Shown: piece by piece, positions 1-8,781 of the stretch
Position numbering within the stretch: position 1 is the first letter of the stretch
Layout of the letters: the number at the start of each line of letters is the position of its first letter
NCBI GenBank assembly: GCA_000433255.1
Contig: HF998226.1
Span: 1-64,000, forward strand
DNA length: 64,000 nt
Direction: 5' to 3'
Origin: Coprobacillus sp. CAG:605
GTDB taxonomy: Bacteria; Bacillota_I; Bacilli_A; RF39; UBA660
The notes under the pieces: generated by a model
Databases searched by the model: none
What the model saw: only the letters and a program-made list of their open reading frames with translations
Told to the model about the DNA's origin: nothing
Translations under genes and position numbers: made by a program

Positions 1-1040
1 ATTATTTTATTGCTAGTTATATTAATGGGGAATGGTCAGATAGTATTCCTGGTAAAGATGCTGGTTATGAAGTGGACAAAATATTATGTGATAATGGAGC
101 CACAGGTACTTGGGATAATGACAAATGGGCAATATTAATAGAGAATGCCACAAGAAAGATAAAATGCAGTGTGTTTTTTAAAGAAAGAGCACAATTTAAT
201 TTTGATTATACAGGTGCTGAACAGGTGTTTACTGCGCCCAAAACTGGAACATATAAATTAGAAACATGGGGAGCACAAGGTGGCGATTATTATAATAATT
301 ACGCAGGTTTAGGCGGCTATTCGATTGGAACTGCTAACTTTGAAGCAGGAGACACTATATACGTTATAGTAGGTGGTAAAGGTGAAACCGGCAATTTAAA
401 TATCGATGAGGTACCAAATGGTGGATATAATGGTGGTGGAGCAGGTGGTAAAGGAATAAATTCTTCAATTATTTCTGGCGGTGGTGGCGGTGGAGCTACG
501 TCAATTCAAAGCACCCTTATCAAAGATGGCCAATTAAAAAATTATGAAAACAATAAAGAGAGTATTTTAATTGTTTCCGGAGGCGGCGGAGGCGGCGGAG
601 GATATTCTGGAAATGCTGGCAGTGCTGGGGGATTTAAAAGCCAAAAAAGTTTTCAAAGAACAGAAGATAGTTTTTCTTGGGGTGGTAATAGTATGGCTGC
701 TACTCAAACATCGGGCTATGCATTTGGCAAAGGTCAAGATGGTGTTGTTAAAACCACTCCCGGGGGCTTTGGATCAGAAGGAAATGGTGGCGGTGGTGGT
801 GGCTACTATGGTGGCTTCGCTAATGTTACCAATGGAGACTATAGTAACGATGCTGGTGCTGGAGGTTCTAGCTATATAGGTAATTCTCTATTAACCAATA
901 AAGCAATGTATTGCTATAACTGTGAAGAATCTAGTGAAGAAAGCACTAAAACCATATCTACAACATGTGCCGAAGAAACACCAACCGAAAACTGCGCCAA
1001 AAAAGGCAATGGTTATGCTAGAATAACATTCATAGAATAA
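1..1040 (+). CDS. Glycine-rich surface protein, 5' end outside window
   Basis: The reading frame is open from the window edge. A GTG at 72 has no ribosome-binding site and the upstream residues look coding, so the gene starts before the window. After about 60 residues comes a segment typical of extracellular glycine-rich modules (FTAPKTGTYKLETWGAQGG), then long Gly-rich runs and a Cys-containing tail ending in NGYARITFIE. This pattern resembles the glycine-rich domain shared by ALK/LTK receptors and many secreted bacterial proteins. It is probably a cell-surface adhesin or structural protein; its anchor would lie in the missing N-terminus. A hairpin terminator follows at once. The domain family is recognised from pattern only and the function is unknown. 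Confidence 0.7.
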   Translation, partial: YFIASYINGEWSDSIPGKDAGYEVDKILCDNGATGTWDNDKWAILIENATRKIKCSVFFKERAQFNFDYTGAEQVFTAPKTGTYKLETWGAQGGDYYNNYAGLGGYSIGTANFEAGDTIYVIVGGKGETGNLNIDEVPNGGYNGGGAGGKGINSSIISGGGGGGATSIQSTLIKDGQLKNYENNKESILIVSGGGGGGGGYSGNAGSAGGFKSQKSFQRTEDSFSWGGNSMAATQTSGYAFGKGQDGVVKTTPGGFGSEGNGGGGGGYYGGFANVTNGDYSNDAGAGGSSYIGNSLLTNKAMYCYNCEESSEESTKTISTTCAEETPTENCAKKGNGYARITFIE

Positions 1041-1042
1041 CA

Positions 1043-1080
1043 AAAACTGATAGATCAAAACAATCTATCAGTTTTATAAT
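1043..1080. terminator. Bidirectional terminator between the glycine-rich gene and rnj
   Basis: A perfect 13-bp stem (1043-1055 with 1063-1075) and 7-nt loop has an A-rich left flank and T-rich right arm. It sits between two convergent genes, so it can serve both strands. Confidence 0.85.
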
Positions 1081-1082
1081 AC

Positions 1083-2756
1083 TTACTTATTATTAATTTC
1101 CATAATAACTGGTAAGATAATAGGTCTACGACCAGTTAAATTATTGATAAAAGGATGAAGTTCTAAAATAATTGTATTTCTTAAATCTACATAGTTATAA
1201 TTATTATTATTTAAATAATGAATAGTTACATCAAATATCTTCTTTTCAATAGCTTGAATTAACTCTGTATTCTCATTAACTAAAACAAATCCTCTCGTAG
1301 TAACATTAGGTTTTAATAGTAACTTCTTAGTCATAGGATTAATATTTAAAATAGTAACTAAAATACCATCACGACTCATTAACTTACGATCTTTAATAAC
1401 TACTGAGCCAATATCTCCAATACGTGAACCATCAACATAAACATCTCCCGCTGTAACAACAGGACCTTTTCTAATGCCATCTTTATCCATTACCAAAGAT
1501 TCACCATTTTGTAAAATAAAGCAATTTTCTTTTTTTACTCCACATAATGCCCCTGTATCAGCATGTTGCTTTAACATACGATACTCACCATGCATTGGCA
1601 TAAAATATTCCGGTTGAATTAACCTTAACATTAATTTTTGTTCTTCTTGCTTAGCATGACCAGAAGTATGAACATCTGCTAAATCCGTATTCGTAAATAC
1701 TTTAACACCCTTTAAATACAACTTATTAATTACATTATTAATACTAGAAGCATTACCCGGAATAGGACTTGAAGAGAATACTACTAAATCATCTGGTAAA
1801 AGAGATATTTGTTTATGTGTACCATTAGCAATACGTGATAGCGCCGCTAAAGGCTCCCCTTGAGTTCCCGTACATAAAATACATACTTCATTATGTTTCA
1901 TATCTTTAGCTTGATTAGCTTCAATAAATATTGATTTATCAGTAATTAAATTATTATTTAACGCAATTTCAATGGCATTTTCCATCGAACGGCCAAAAGT
2001 AATTATCTTACGATTATTATGTTGACAAGATTCAACTATATGTTTAATTCTAAAAATATTTGACGCAAAGGTTGCAATAATAACACGTCCATTATGATTG
2101 CTAATAATATCAGTTAATGCCCCATCTACTGCTGATTCGGACTTAGAAAAACCTTCACTAAGAGAGTTAGTTGAATCACTCATTAAAAGTCTTACACCCT
2201 CTGAACCAATACGTGCCATCTTATGTAAATCAGCCATCGGCCCAATTGGTGTTAAATCAAACTTAAAGTCTCCTGTTTCAAATATCGTTCCATTTGGCGT
2301 ATGAAGTACAATAGCATAACTATCCGGAATAGAGTGTGTAGTACGAACAAATTCAATATTAAAATACTTTGATTTAACAATAGAATCTTCATTAATTACT
2401 TCAATATTCTTATAACCAATATTACGATCAACTAACTTCTTATTAATTAAATCAACCGCAATCTTAGGAGCATAAATCATTGGAATATTAACACTTTGTA
2501 ATAAAAATGATATTCCTCCAATATGATCCTCATGCCCATGAGTAATAATAAGACCTTTTATCTTATCTTCATTTTGTTTTAAATAAGTAGTATCTTGAAT
2601 TACATAGTCAACCCCCAGTAAATCACTTTCTGGAAACATAACTCCTGCATCAATAATATATATTTCATCTTTGTGTGTAAATGCATACATATTTTTACCG
2701 ACTTCACCTAAGCCGCCCAATGCCACTATGTACGTAGCATCTTCATTATTTTTCAT
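1083..2756 (-). CDS. rnj: Ribonuclease J (metallo-beta-lactamase/beta-CASP RNase)
   Basis: The 557-residue protein matches the length of Bacillus RNase J1/J2 (about 555). The metallo-beta-lactamase motif H73-G-H75-E-D77-H78 is intact, followed by beta-CASP and C-terminal regions. RNase J is an endo- and 5'-3' exoribonuclease acting in mRNA decay and rRNA processing in the cytoplasm. The start ATG at 2756 has an AGAAGGA ribosome-binding site on the minus strand, and a consensus promoter lies about 140 bp upstream. The gene is monocistronic, divergent from the prepilin gene and convergent with the glycine-rich gene. Whether it is the J1 or J2 paralogue cannot be told here. Confidence 0.95.
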   Translation of the reverse strand: MKNNEDATYIVALGGLGEVGKNMYAFTHKDEIYIIDAGVMFPESDLLGVDYVIQDTTYLKQNEDKIKGLIITHGHEDHIGGISFLLQSVNIPMIYAPKIAVDLINKKLVDRNIGYKNIEVINEDSIVKSKYFNIEFVRTTHSIPDSYAIVLHTPNGTIFETGDFKFDLTPIGPMADLHKMARIGSEGVRLLMSDSTNSLSEGFSKSESAVDGALTDIISNHNGRVIIATFASNIFRIKHIVESCQHNNRKIITFGRSMENAIEIALNNNLITDKSIFIEANQAKDMKHNEVCILCTGTQGEPLAALSRIANGTHKQISLLPDDLVVFSSSPIPGNASSINNVINKLYLKGVKVFTNTDLADVHTSGHAKQEEQKLMLRLIQPEYFMPMHGEYRMLKQHADTGALCGVKKENCFILQNGESLVMDKDGIRKGPVVTAGDVYVDGSRIGDIGSVVIKDRKLMSRDGILVTILNINPMTKKLLLKPNVTTRGFVLVNENTELIQAIEKKIFDVTIHYLNNNNYNYVDLRNTIILELHPFINNLTGRRPIILPVIMEINNK

Positions 2757-2892
2757 AAATATCCTTCTTTCTTAAGTAAAAAATAGAAAAGTAACCACAA
2801 TAATGTCTGTTAATATTTCTAATCATAAATTAAATAAATATATAAAGTTATTATTGTTATAGTTAAATCTCTATAACACAAATTCAAGTAGT

Positions 2893-2921
2893 ATTATAAC
2901 AAATAATTTCTTTTTTGTCTA
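2893..2921 (-). promoter_or_regulatory. Promoter of rnj
   Basis: Read on the minus strand: -35 TAGACA (2921-2916), 17-bp spacer, -10 TATAAT (2898-2893). It leaves a leader of roughly 130 nt before the rnj start. Confidence 0.75.
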
Positions 2922-2955
2922 TAGTGTGCTAAAATTAACCTAGAGGAGTGATAAT

Positions 2956-3885
2956 ATGAATAAGAAGGGTTTTACTTTAGTTGAGCTTTTAGCAACTGTT
3001 GTTATTTTAGGAGTTTTAATTACGATTGCCTCTTTTAGTGCCACAGCAATGATTAATAATGCTAAGAAGAAAGCTGGCGCGATTGCGGTTACTAATTTAA
3101 AAGAGGCGGCTATAACTTATTATAAGCAAAATAATATTAAGTTAACTAAATGTAATGAAGGTTTTATGGTCGATGGTGATAATACCAGTAGTTGTATAAC
3201 TAAAGATAATGAAATAACCGTAAATGAACTAATTGAAGCAGGCGCTTTTACTGACACTAAAAACATTTGTGATAAAAATGCTACCGTAACAGTTTATCGT
3301 TATGTTGATGAAGATAGCGGTACGGATGAATTAAAAAGTTATGTTGATGATTATGCTTGCAACGCTACCGATACTAAGAATCAAATAAGTAATGATACAG
3401 CAAGCACTGATTCATCTAGTACTAATGCCTGTTCCAAATATAATGTTACTAAGTATGGGGATGGCGATTTAGATGGCAGTGTTACTATGATGGATAGAGT
3501 AATATTAAGACGCTACTTAGCTGGGATATCTGATTTAAATTGTCAAGCTTTTAAAAACTTTGATTTAAATGCCGATGGTAAAGTAAATGCCATTGATTTA
3601 GAGTATATGACTAGAATAGCAATGGGAATAGATATTACATTTCCTGTTACCGATTACGTTTGGTATGGTGATATTAATGAAGATGGCGAAGTTGATGTTA
3701 AAGACTTAACCTTATTAAGAAGGTACTTAGAAGGAATATCTGAATTATCTAGCCAAGCTTTAAAAAATGCTGATGTTAATGGTGATGGTAGTATTAATGA
3801 AACTGATAAGAAACTATTAACTGAATTCTTAGCAGGTGGGCACTCTAATACTCTTCCTCAATATTCAATCGGTGAAGATGACTAG
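2956..3885 (+). CDS. Prepilin-like surface protein with two dockerin modules
   Basis: The 309-aa protein starts with a type IV prepilin/pseudopilin signal: KKGFTLVELL, G5|F6 cleavage site, E10 as the +5 Glu, then a hydrophobic helix to about residue 33. Residues 45-140 form a Cys-containing globular region and 141-165 a Ser/Thr-rich linker. Four 12-residue calcium-loop (F-hand) motifs follow at 169-180, 203-214, 239-250 and 273-284, with acidic or polar residues at positions 1, 3, 5, 9 and 12. That makes two full type I dockerins. Pseudopilins are processed by a prepilin peptidase and sit in or assemble from the membrane; dockerins bind cohesins. Start ATG has a GAGGAG site. No cohesin, pilus ATPase or peptidase gene is in the window. 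Confidence 0.85.
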   Translation: MNKKGFTLVELLATVVILGVLITIASFSATAMINNAKKKAGAIAVTNLKEAAITYYKQNNIKLTKCNEGFMVDGDNTSSCITKDNEITVNELIEAGAFTDTKNICDKNATVTVYRYVDEDSGTDELKSYVDDYACNATDTKNQISNDTASTDSSSTNACSKYNVTKYGDGDLDGSVTMMDRVILRRYLAGISDLNCQAFKNFDLNADGKVNAIDLEYMTRIAMGIDITFPVTDYVWYGDINEDGEVDVKDLTLLRRYLEGISELSSQALKNADVNGDGSINETDKKLLTEFLAGGHSNTLPQYSIGEDD

Positions 3886-3902
3886 GACAACCTAGTTTTT
3901 TC
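3881..3902 (+). terminator. Terminator of the prepilin-dockerin gene
   Basis: ACTAGG (3881-3886), ACAA loop, CCTAGT (3891-3896), then six T. The stem overlaps the stop codon. It is short but perfectly paired. Confidence 0.7.
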
Positions 3903-3920
3903 TTTTGCCACAAGTTCTTC

Positions 3921-3949
3921 TTGACAATGCCAAAAACATATATTACTAT
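3921..3949 (+). promoter_or_regulatory. Promoter of ftsY-fhs-ylxM
   Basis: -35 TTGACA (3921-3926), 17-bp spacer, -10 TACTAT (3944-3949), followed by the GGAGGA site of ftsY. Confidence 0.8.
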
Positions 3950-3988
3950 GAGGCTAGGGTTTAAAACTCTATTATATAGGAGGAAAAT

Positions 3989-4969
3989 ATGGGAATATTT
4001 GATAAATTTAAAAATATATTTAATAAAAATAATGAAACTAAAAAAGAAGATACTACTTTATATGAAAAAGGGCTAGAAAAAACAAGAAAAGAATTTGTTT
4101 CTAAACTTAACTTACTGGGTATAAAATATACTAAAATTGATGATGAATACTTTGAAGAATTAGAGCAACTTCTTATCATGGCTGATATTGGGGTTAATAC
4201 TGTAATGAATTTTATGGATAGGTTAAAATCTCGTGTTAAAAGTGAACACATTACTGATACTAAGACTTTAAATGAAGTCATAATTGATGAATTATTTATT
4301 ATCTATGTCGAGGGTGAATCTCTAACTGATAAGATTAAGATGGCTGAATCTGGACCTACTGTAATTTTAATGGTTGGGGTTAATGGCGTAGGAAAGACTA
4401 CTACAATAGGTAAGCTTGCTAATAAATATAATGAAGAGGGTAAGAAAGTTATGCTAATTGCGGCAGATACTTTTAGAGCGGGTGCTGTTGAACAACTTAA
4501 AGTTTGGGCTGACCGTACAAACTCGGTATTCTATGGTAAAGAAAATACTGACCCCGCTGGCGTTATATATGACGGGTTAGAAATGGCTAAGAAAGAGGCT
4601 GCTGATATCGTTCTAATTGATACGGCTGGTCGTTTACAAAACAAAGTTAATCTAATGAAAGAATTAGAAAAAATGAATAAAGTTATTGCTAAGATAATAC
4701 CTAATGCTCCTCATGAGACACTATTAGTAATTGATGCAACAACCGGTCAAAATGGTATTATGCAAGCTAAAAGCTTTAAAGAAATTACTAACATAACTGG
4801 TATCGTTCTAACTAAGTTAGATGGTACTGCTAAAGGTGGTATTGTCTTAGCCATCAAAGAAGATGTCAAAATACCTGTAAAATTTATCGGCTTAGGCGAG
4901 GGTATTAACGACTTAAAACCATTTGATATTGAATCTTATATTTATGGTTTATTTAAGGATATGATGTAA
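3989..4969 (+). CDS. ftsY: Signal recognition particle receptor FtsY
   Basis: This 326-aa SRP GTPase docks ribosome-SRP complexes to the membrane for co-translational insertion. It has an N-domain helical bundle (about 25-115), G1 P-loop GVNGVGKTT (about 130-138), G3 DTAGR and G4 TKLDGTAKGG. The long acidic A domain of the E. coli protein is absent, as in other Gram-positives. It is the first gene of an operon with fhs and ylxM: its TAA stop overlaps the fhs ATG by one base. The GGAGG site and ATG at 3989 fix the start. Confidence 0.97.
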   Translation: MGIFDKFKNIFNKNNETKKEDTTLYEKGLEKTRKEFVSKLNLLGIKYTKIDDEYFEELEQLLIMADIGVNTVMNFMDRLKSRVKSEHITDTKTLNEVIIDELFIIYVEGESLTDKIKMAESGPTVILMVGVNGVGKTTTIGKLANKYNEEGKKVMLIAADTFRAGAVEQLKVWADRTNSVFYGKENTDPAGVIYDGLEMAKKEAADIVLIDTAGRLQNKVNLMKELEKMNKVIAKIIPNAPHETLLVIDATTGQNGIMQAKSFKEITNITGIVLTKLDGTAKGGIVLAIKEDVKIPVKFIGLGEGINDLKPFDIESYIYGLFKDMM

Positions 4970-6597
4970 TGACTGATATTGAAATTGCTAGAAATATTAC
5001 TCCTAAACCAATTAATGATATCTTAGAAACCTATGGCTTTACTAAAGATAGTATCTATAACTATGGGCCTTATATGGCTAAAATTACTAAGGATAATCCC
5101 ACAAACCAAGAAGGTGATTTAATCTTAGTGACCAGTATTAATCCCACACCATATGGCGAAGGAAAAACTACTATTTCCATTGGGTTATGTGATGGCTTAA
5201 ATGCCCTAGGTAAGAAGACTATTTCTGTTTTAAGAGAACCTTCCTTAGGTCCAGTCTTTGGCCTAAAAGGTGGTGCGACTGGCGGTGGCCACTCCCAAAT
5301 TATCCCAATGGAAGACATAAACCTTCATTTTACTGGCGATATTCATGCCATAACATGTGCCAATAACTTACTTTGCGCTATTATCGATAATCACATCTTT
5401 CAAGGTAATGAATTAAATATTGAAAAAGTAACTTTTACAAGATGTCTAGATATCAACGACCGGGCTCTGCGTAATATTACTATTAATTCTAGTTATGAAA
5501 GAGAAGACCACTTCCAAATCAGTGTGGCTTCTCCTATTATGGCTGTTTTATGCCTAAGTAAAGACTTTGAAGATTTAAAAAACAGACTATCCAAAATGAT
5601 TGTTGGTTTTAATGACTTAGATAAACCAATCTATGTTCAAGACTTGCACGCAACTGATGCCTTAGCTATTATCTTAAAAGACGCCATTAACCCCAATGCT
5701 GTTCAAACGCTCGAAGGAAACCTTGCCTTAGTCCATGGTGGACCTTTTGCCAATATCGCCCATGGTTGTTCTTCTCTTACTTCAATCAAAATGGCTTTAA
5801 ACCATGCTTCATATGTTGTGACTGAAGCTGGCTTTGGGGCTGATTTAGGAGCTGAAAAATTCCTCGATATTACCGCCCAAGAAGGTAACCTAGATGTTTC
5901 CCTAATCGTTCTTAATGTAACTATTCGTAGTTTAAAACATCATGGTGGGGTTAAGAAAGAATCTCTTACTAATCTAGATTTAGACTCTTTAAAACAAGGC
6001 TTATCTAACTTAGAATGTCATATATCTAACTTAAAACAATACACATCTAATATCTTAGTTGTTCTAAATAAATTTAATACTGACTATGAAGAAGAAATAA
6101 ACTTAGTTAAATCATTCGTTCAATCTAAGGCTTTAGAATTTGTTGTTAATAATTCTTATCTAGAAGGTTCTAAAGGTAGTCTAGATTTTGCTAAGAAAGT
6201 AGTAACTCTATGTCATAAAGAAAAGATTAAAAGATTATATGATGTTAATGCATCTATTGAAGAAAAAATCGCTTGTCTTGCTAAGAACATCTATCATGCC
6301 AACGCCGTTAAATATACTAATAAAGCCTTAGAAGAGATAAAACTCTTAGAAAGCCTTAACTTAGATAAGATGCCAATCTGCGTTGCTAAAACACCCATGT
6401 CAATTAGTGATAACAAAGAACTTCTAGGATACCCTAAGGACTACCAAATAAACGTAACTGATATCAAAGTATCTAACGGAGCCGGCTTTATCATAGTCTA
6501 TATGGGTAACATCCTAACCATGCCAGGCCTAAGTAAAAATGCCGCTTATCTAAATATGAAAATTGATAAAAATAAGAAAATAGAGGGATTATTTTAA
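4969..6597 (+). CDS. fhs: Formate-tetrahydrofolate ligase
   Basis: The enzyme makes 10-formyl-tetrahydrofolate from formate, THF and ATP, feeding purine synthesis and initiator-tRNA formylation. At 542 aa it is close to the usual 555. The P-loop-like motif TPYGEGKTT lies at 60-68, followed by LREPSLGPVFG and GGATGGGHSQ segments typical of the family. It is translationally coupled on both sides (TAATG overlaps with ftsY and ylxM). This position, between ftsY and ylxM, is unusual. Confidence 0.96.
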   Translation: MTDIEIARNITPKPINDILETYGFTKDSIYNYGPYMAKITKDNPTNQEGDLILVTSINPTPYGEGKTTISIGLCDGLNALGKKTISVLREPSLGPVFGLKGGATGGGHSQIIPMEDINLHFTGDIHAITCANNLLCAIIDNHIFQGNELNIEKVTFTRCLDINDRALRNITINSSYEREDHFQISVASPIMAVLCLSKDFEDLKNRLSKMIVGFNDLDKPIYVQDLHATDALAIILKDAINPNAVQTLEGNLALVHGGPFANIAHGCSSLTSIKMALNHASYVVTEAGFGADLGAEKFLDITAQEGNLDVSLIVLNVTIRSLKHHGGVKKESLTNLDLDSLKQGLSNLECHISNLKQYTSNILVVLNKFNTDYEEEINLVKSFVQSKALEFVVNNSYLEGSKGSLDFAKKVVTLCHKEKIKRLYDVNASIEEKIACLAKNIYHANAVKYTNKALEEIKLLESLNLDKMPICVAKTPMSISDNKELLGYPKDYQINVTDIKVSNGAGFIIVYMGNILTMPGLSKNAAYLNMKIDKNKKIEGLF

Positions 6598-6893
6598 TGG
6601 ATAGAGTAGAACTTAATAATTTATTTGATTTATATGAATCTTTACTAACCAAAAGAGAAAAAGAAATCTTTAAATACTATTACCAAGACGATTATTCTCT
6701 AGGAGAAATTGCAGAGAACCTTGACATTTCTCGTACTGCCGTTCATAATGCGATTAAAAACGTAACTGAAAAACTAACTGAATACGAAGAAAAACTAAAA
6801 CTCTTACAAAAACAAACTATCTTAAAAGAAGTAATTAACTTAGAAGATATTACTAAGATAAAACAAAAAATAGCCAGTATACTTGACATGTAA
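6597..6893 (+). CDS. ylxM: YlxM-family SRP-associated DNA-binding protein
   Basis: The 98-aa helix-turn-helix protein resembles sigma region 4 (LTKREKEIFKYYY, then DISRTAVHNAIK). YlxM is normally encoded with ffh and ftsY and is thought to act with the SRP. The ATG overlaps the fhs stop (TAATG), so it belongs to the same operon. The C-terminal third is a Lys/Glu-rich helix. ffh, its usual next neighbour, is not here. Confidence 0.88.
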   Translation: MDRVELNNLFDLYESLLTKREKEIFKYYYQDDYSLGEIAENLDISRTAVHNAIKNVTEKLTEYEEKLKLLQKQTILKEVINLEDITKIKQKIASILDM

Positions 6894-6907
6894 CTTAAGT
6901 ACAAATG

Positions 6908-6936
6908 TATACAATTAATCTCTTTTATGATAAACT
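6908..6936 (+). promoter_or_regulatory. Promoter of the thymidylate kinase gene
   Basis: -35 TATACA (6908-6913), 17-bp spacer, -10 TAAACT (6931-6936) with an extended TG. AAAGGAGG precedes the ATG at 6958. Confidence 0.6.
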
Positions 6937-6957
6937 AGAGCTAGTAAAGGAGGATTT

Positions 6958-7632
6958 ATGCGCGGTAAAATTATTGTAATTGAAGGAACTGATTGTTCCG
7001 GTAAAGAAACCCAAACCTCCCTTTTAGTTCAAAGACTAAAAAGAGAAGGTAAGAAAGTTGAACGTCTTAGATTTCCTATGTATGAAACACCCACTGGTAA
7101 AATAGTTGGTGGTCCATACCTAGGTAAGGATTATATAACTCCTTGTTGGTTTAGTGAAGGAGCAGTAAACGTTGATCCTAAAGTAGCGGCCCTTTATTAC
7201 GCTGCTGATAGAAGATATAACTTAACAACTATTGAAGAATACCTACGTGACGGCTATGACTTAATAATCGACCGCTATGTCGAATCTAACATGGCTCACC
7301 AAGGTTGTAAAATAGCAGATAAAGAAGAAAGATTAAAACTATATAAATGGTTAGAAACTCTAGAATATAACTTACTAGAGTTACCAAAACCTGATTTAAC
7401 CATCTTACTTCATATGCCCTATAAAAAAGTAGTTGAATTAAAAAGAGGACGCATTGGTACTGATGAGCATGAATCTTCCCTAAGTTACTTAAAAACTAGT
7501 GAAGAAGCTTATTTAGAACTCGCTAGTATGAATAATCACCAAATAATTAAATGTGTTAATGGTGATAAACTTCGTGATATCTTAGATATCCATGAAGAAA
7601 TCTATAATATTGTTAATGATAAGCTAGGATAA
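6958..7632 (+). CDS. tmk: Thymidylate kinase-like (deoxy)nucleoside monophosphate kinase
   Basis: The 224-aa P-loop kinase has IEGTDCSGKETQ (8-19) as the nucleotide-binding loop, RFPMYETPTGKIV as the dTMP-site region, IIDRYVESN as the DR(Y/H) motif and an Arg-rich lid RGRIGTDE. It phosphorylates dTMP to dTDP for DNA synthesis. The P-loop departs from the common GxDGSGKST form (Cys-Ser, Glu after Lys), as in a Firmicutes subgroup of this family, so substrate preference is inferred. It is monocistronic, with its own promoter and a strong terminator overlapping the stop codon. Confidence 0.85.
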   Translation: MRGKIIVIEGTDCSGKETQTSLLVQRLKREGKKVERLRFPMYETPTGKIVGGPYLGKDYITPCWFSEGAVNVDPKVAALYYAADRRYNLTTIEEYLRDGYDLIIDRYVESNMAHQGCKIADKEERLKLYKWLETLEYNLLELPKPDLTILLHMPYKKVVELKRGRIGTDEHESSLSYLKTSEEAYLELASMNNHQIIKCVNGDKLRDILDIHEEIYNIVNDKLG

Positions 7633-7648
7633 TCTCCTAGCTTTTTTG
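7621..7648 (+). terminator. Terminator of the thymidylate kinase gene
   Basis: Perfect 9-bp stem (7621-7629 / 7635-7643) with a 5-nt loop containing the stop codon, then T-run. A diverged copy of this sequence is found at 8690-8713 (see the tandem duplication). Confidence 0.9.
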
Positions 7649-7656
7649 TATGCAAT

Positions 7657-7685
7657 TTGACTTTTATGAAACTTTGCACTATGAT
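7657..7685 (+). promoter_or_regulatory. Promoter of J-domain gene copy 1
   Basis: -35 TTGACT (7657-7662), 17-bp spacer, -10 TATGAT (7680-7685). It is intact although the gene it drives contains a stop. Confidence 0.7.
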
Positions 7686-7712
7686 ATGTGGCAATTAAAT
7701 AGGAAATGAATA

Positions 7713-8666
7713 ATGTATAATAATCCATATGAAATTTTAGGAGTATCTAAGAATGCTTCTTTAGAAGAAATAAAAAAGAAATATCGTGAACTAGCAATGC
7801 AATACCATCCCGATATTAATTAAACTGCTGAAGCTGCTGAAAAAATGAAACAAATAAATGTTGCTTATGAAGAAATTTTAAAACAAAAATATGCTCAAAC
7901 TGAGGATACTTACAGCAACGCTAATGATACATATAATGAGACTAAACAATCTTATACTTATAATAACAGTCAAAACAATTATTACTCTGCTACTAATGAA
8001 TATATAAGAAATAAAAGACTTCAAAGAATTGAAGAAGACTATAAAGCTTTAAAAACACTACATGATTTTATTACATATCAACTATCAACTAGAAAATTTG
8101 CCAATAATTTTCTTACAAGATTAGATAGAGCTATTAAACAATATCTTAATTTAGCTGATAAAACTAAAAGTACTTATTCTTCTAATATTGATGCTTACAT
8201 TCCTGCTATGAAAAATTGTGAAGCCAAATTTAGACCATTTTTAAAAAGTCAAATAGATAAGCTTTATATTGAAGAATTAACCTTAGAACTTAATTTATGC
8301 AGTGATTTCTTTGAATATCAAATGGGTGAAGAAAGTGCCTTTAACTTTACTAGTCTTTCTCGCTGGGCTGCATATGTAATTAATCACAATTTTATTGTTT
8401 TCTTAAACTTAAATGATAAATATAAAGAAGAATATAACAGGGTTAGAACTAAGTTTATTAATGATTATGGCGAAACTGAAGAAACTATGAGAGCACTTGA
8501 CAGTAGAGTTCATAAAAAATTATCTGCTTATATCAAAAATCAAAAACTAACTTCTTATGAAGCCTCAACTAAAATTAGTCGCGTTATGATTAATAAAGCT
8601 TTTAACGATGTTTATATCGACTATATAACTAACTTAGAAGATAACAATAACAATTTAAAAAGATAA
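7713..8666 (+). pseudogene. J-domain protein, interrupted by an in-frame stop (copy 1)
   Basis: From ATG 7713 the frame encodes the first half of a J domain (NNPYEILGVSKNAS...), with the HPD motif at codons 32-34. Codon 37 (7821-7823) is TAA where J domains usually have Lys after HPDIN. The same frame continues without further stops to 8666, resuming with the end of the J domain (AAEKMKQINVAYEEIL) and a helical C-terminal region of about 260 residues shared with the next gene. Read through, the product would be 317 aa. The ATG at 7845 is the next possible start but has no Shine-Dalgarno sequence. Promoter and ribosome-binding site are intact, so decay looks recent; a sequencing error or strain variant is also possible. 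J domains stimulate DnaK ATPase. Confidence 0.75.
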
Positions 8667-8725
8667 AAAATAAGCTATTCTTTAATGGCAAACTAGGATA
8701 ATTTCTTAGCTTTGAAAGAAAACAG

Positions 8726-8754
8726 TTGAATTTTATACAAGAATACGATATTAT
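8726..8754 (+). promoter_or_regulatory. Promoter of J-domain-gene copy 2
   Basis: -35 TTGAAT (8726-8731), 17-bp spacer, -10 TATTAT (8749-8754). It is in the same position relative to the duplicated terminator as the copy 1 promoter. Confidence 0.65.
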
Positions 8755-8781
8755 TTAATTAGAAAGTAGAGGGAATGGAAA

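Noticed and set aside
571..879. Second-frame open sequence inside the glycine-rich gene
   Set aside because: It is a product of the GGN-rich codons in the real frame and has no start signals.
7821..7823. TAA in the J-domain gene as a recoded (readthrough) codon
   Set aside because: No recoding signal or special context is visible, and TAA ends many other genes here; mutation or error is simpler.
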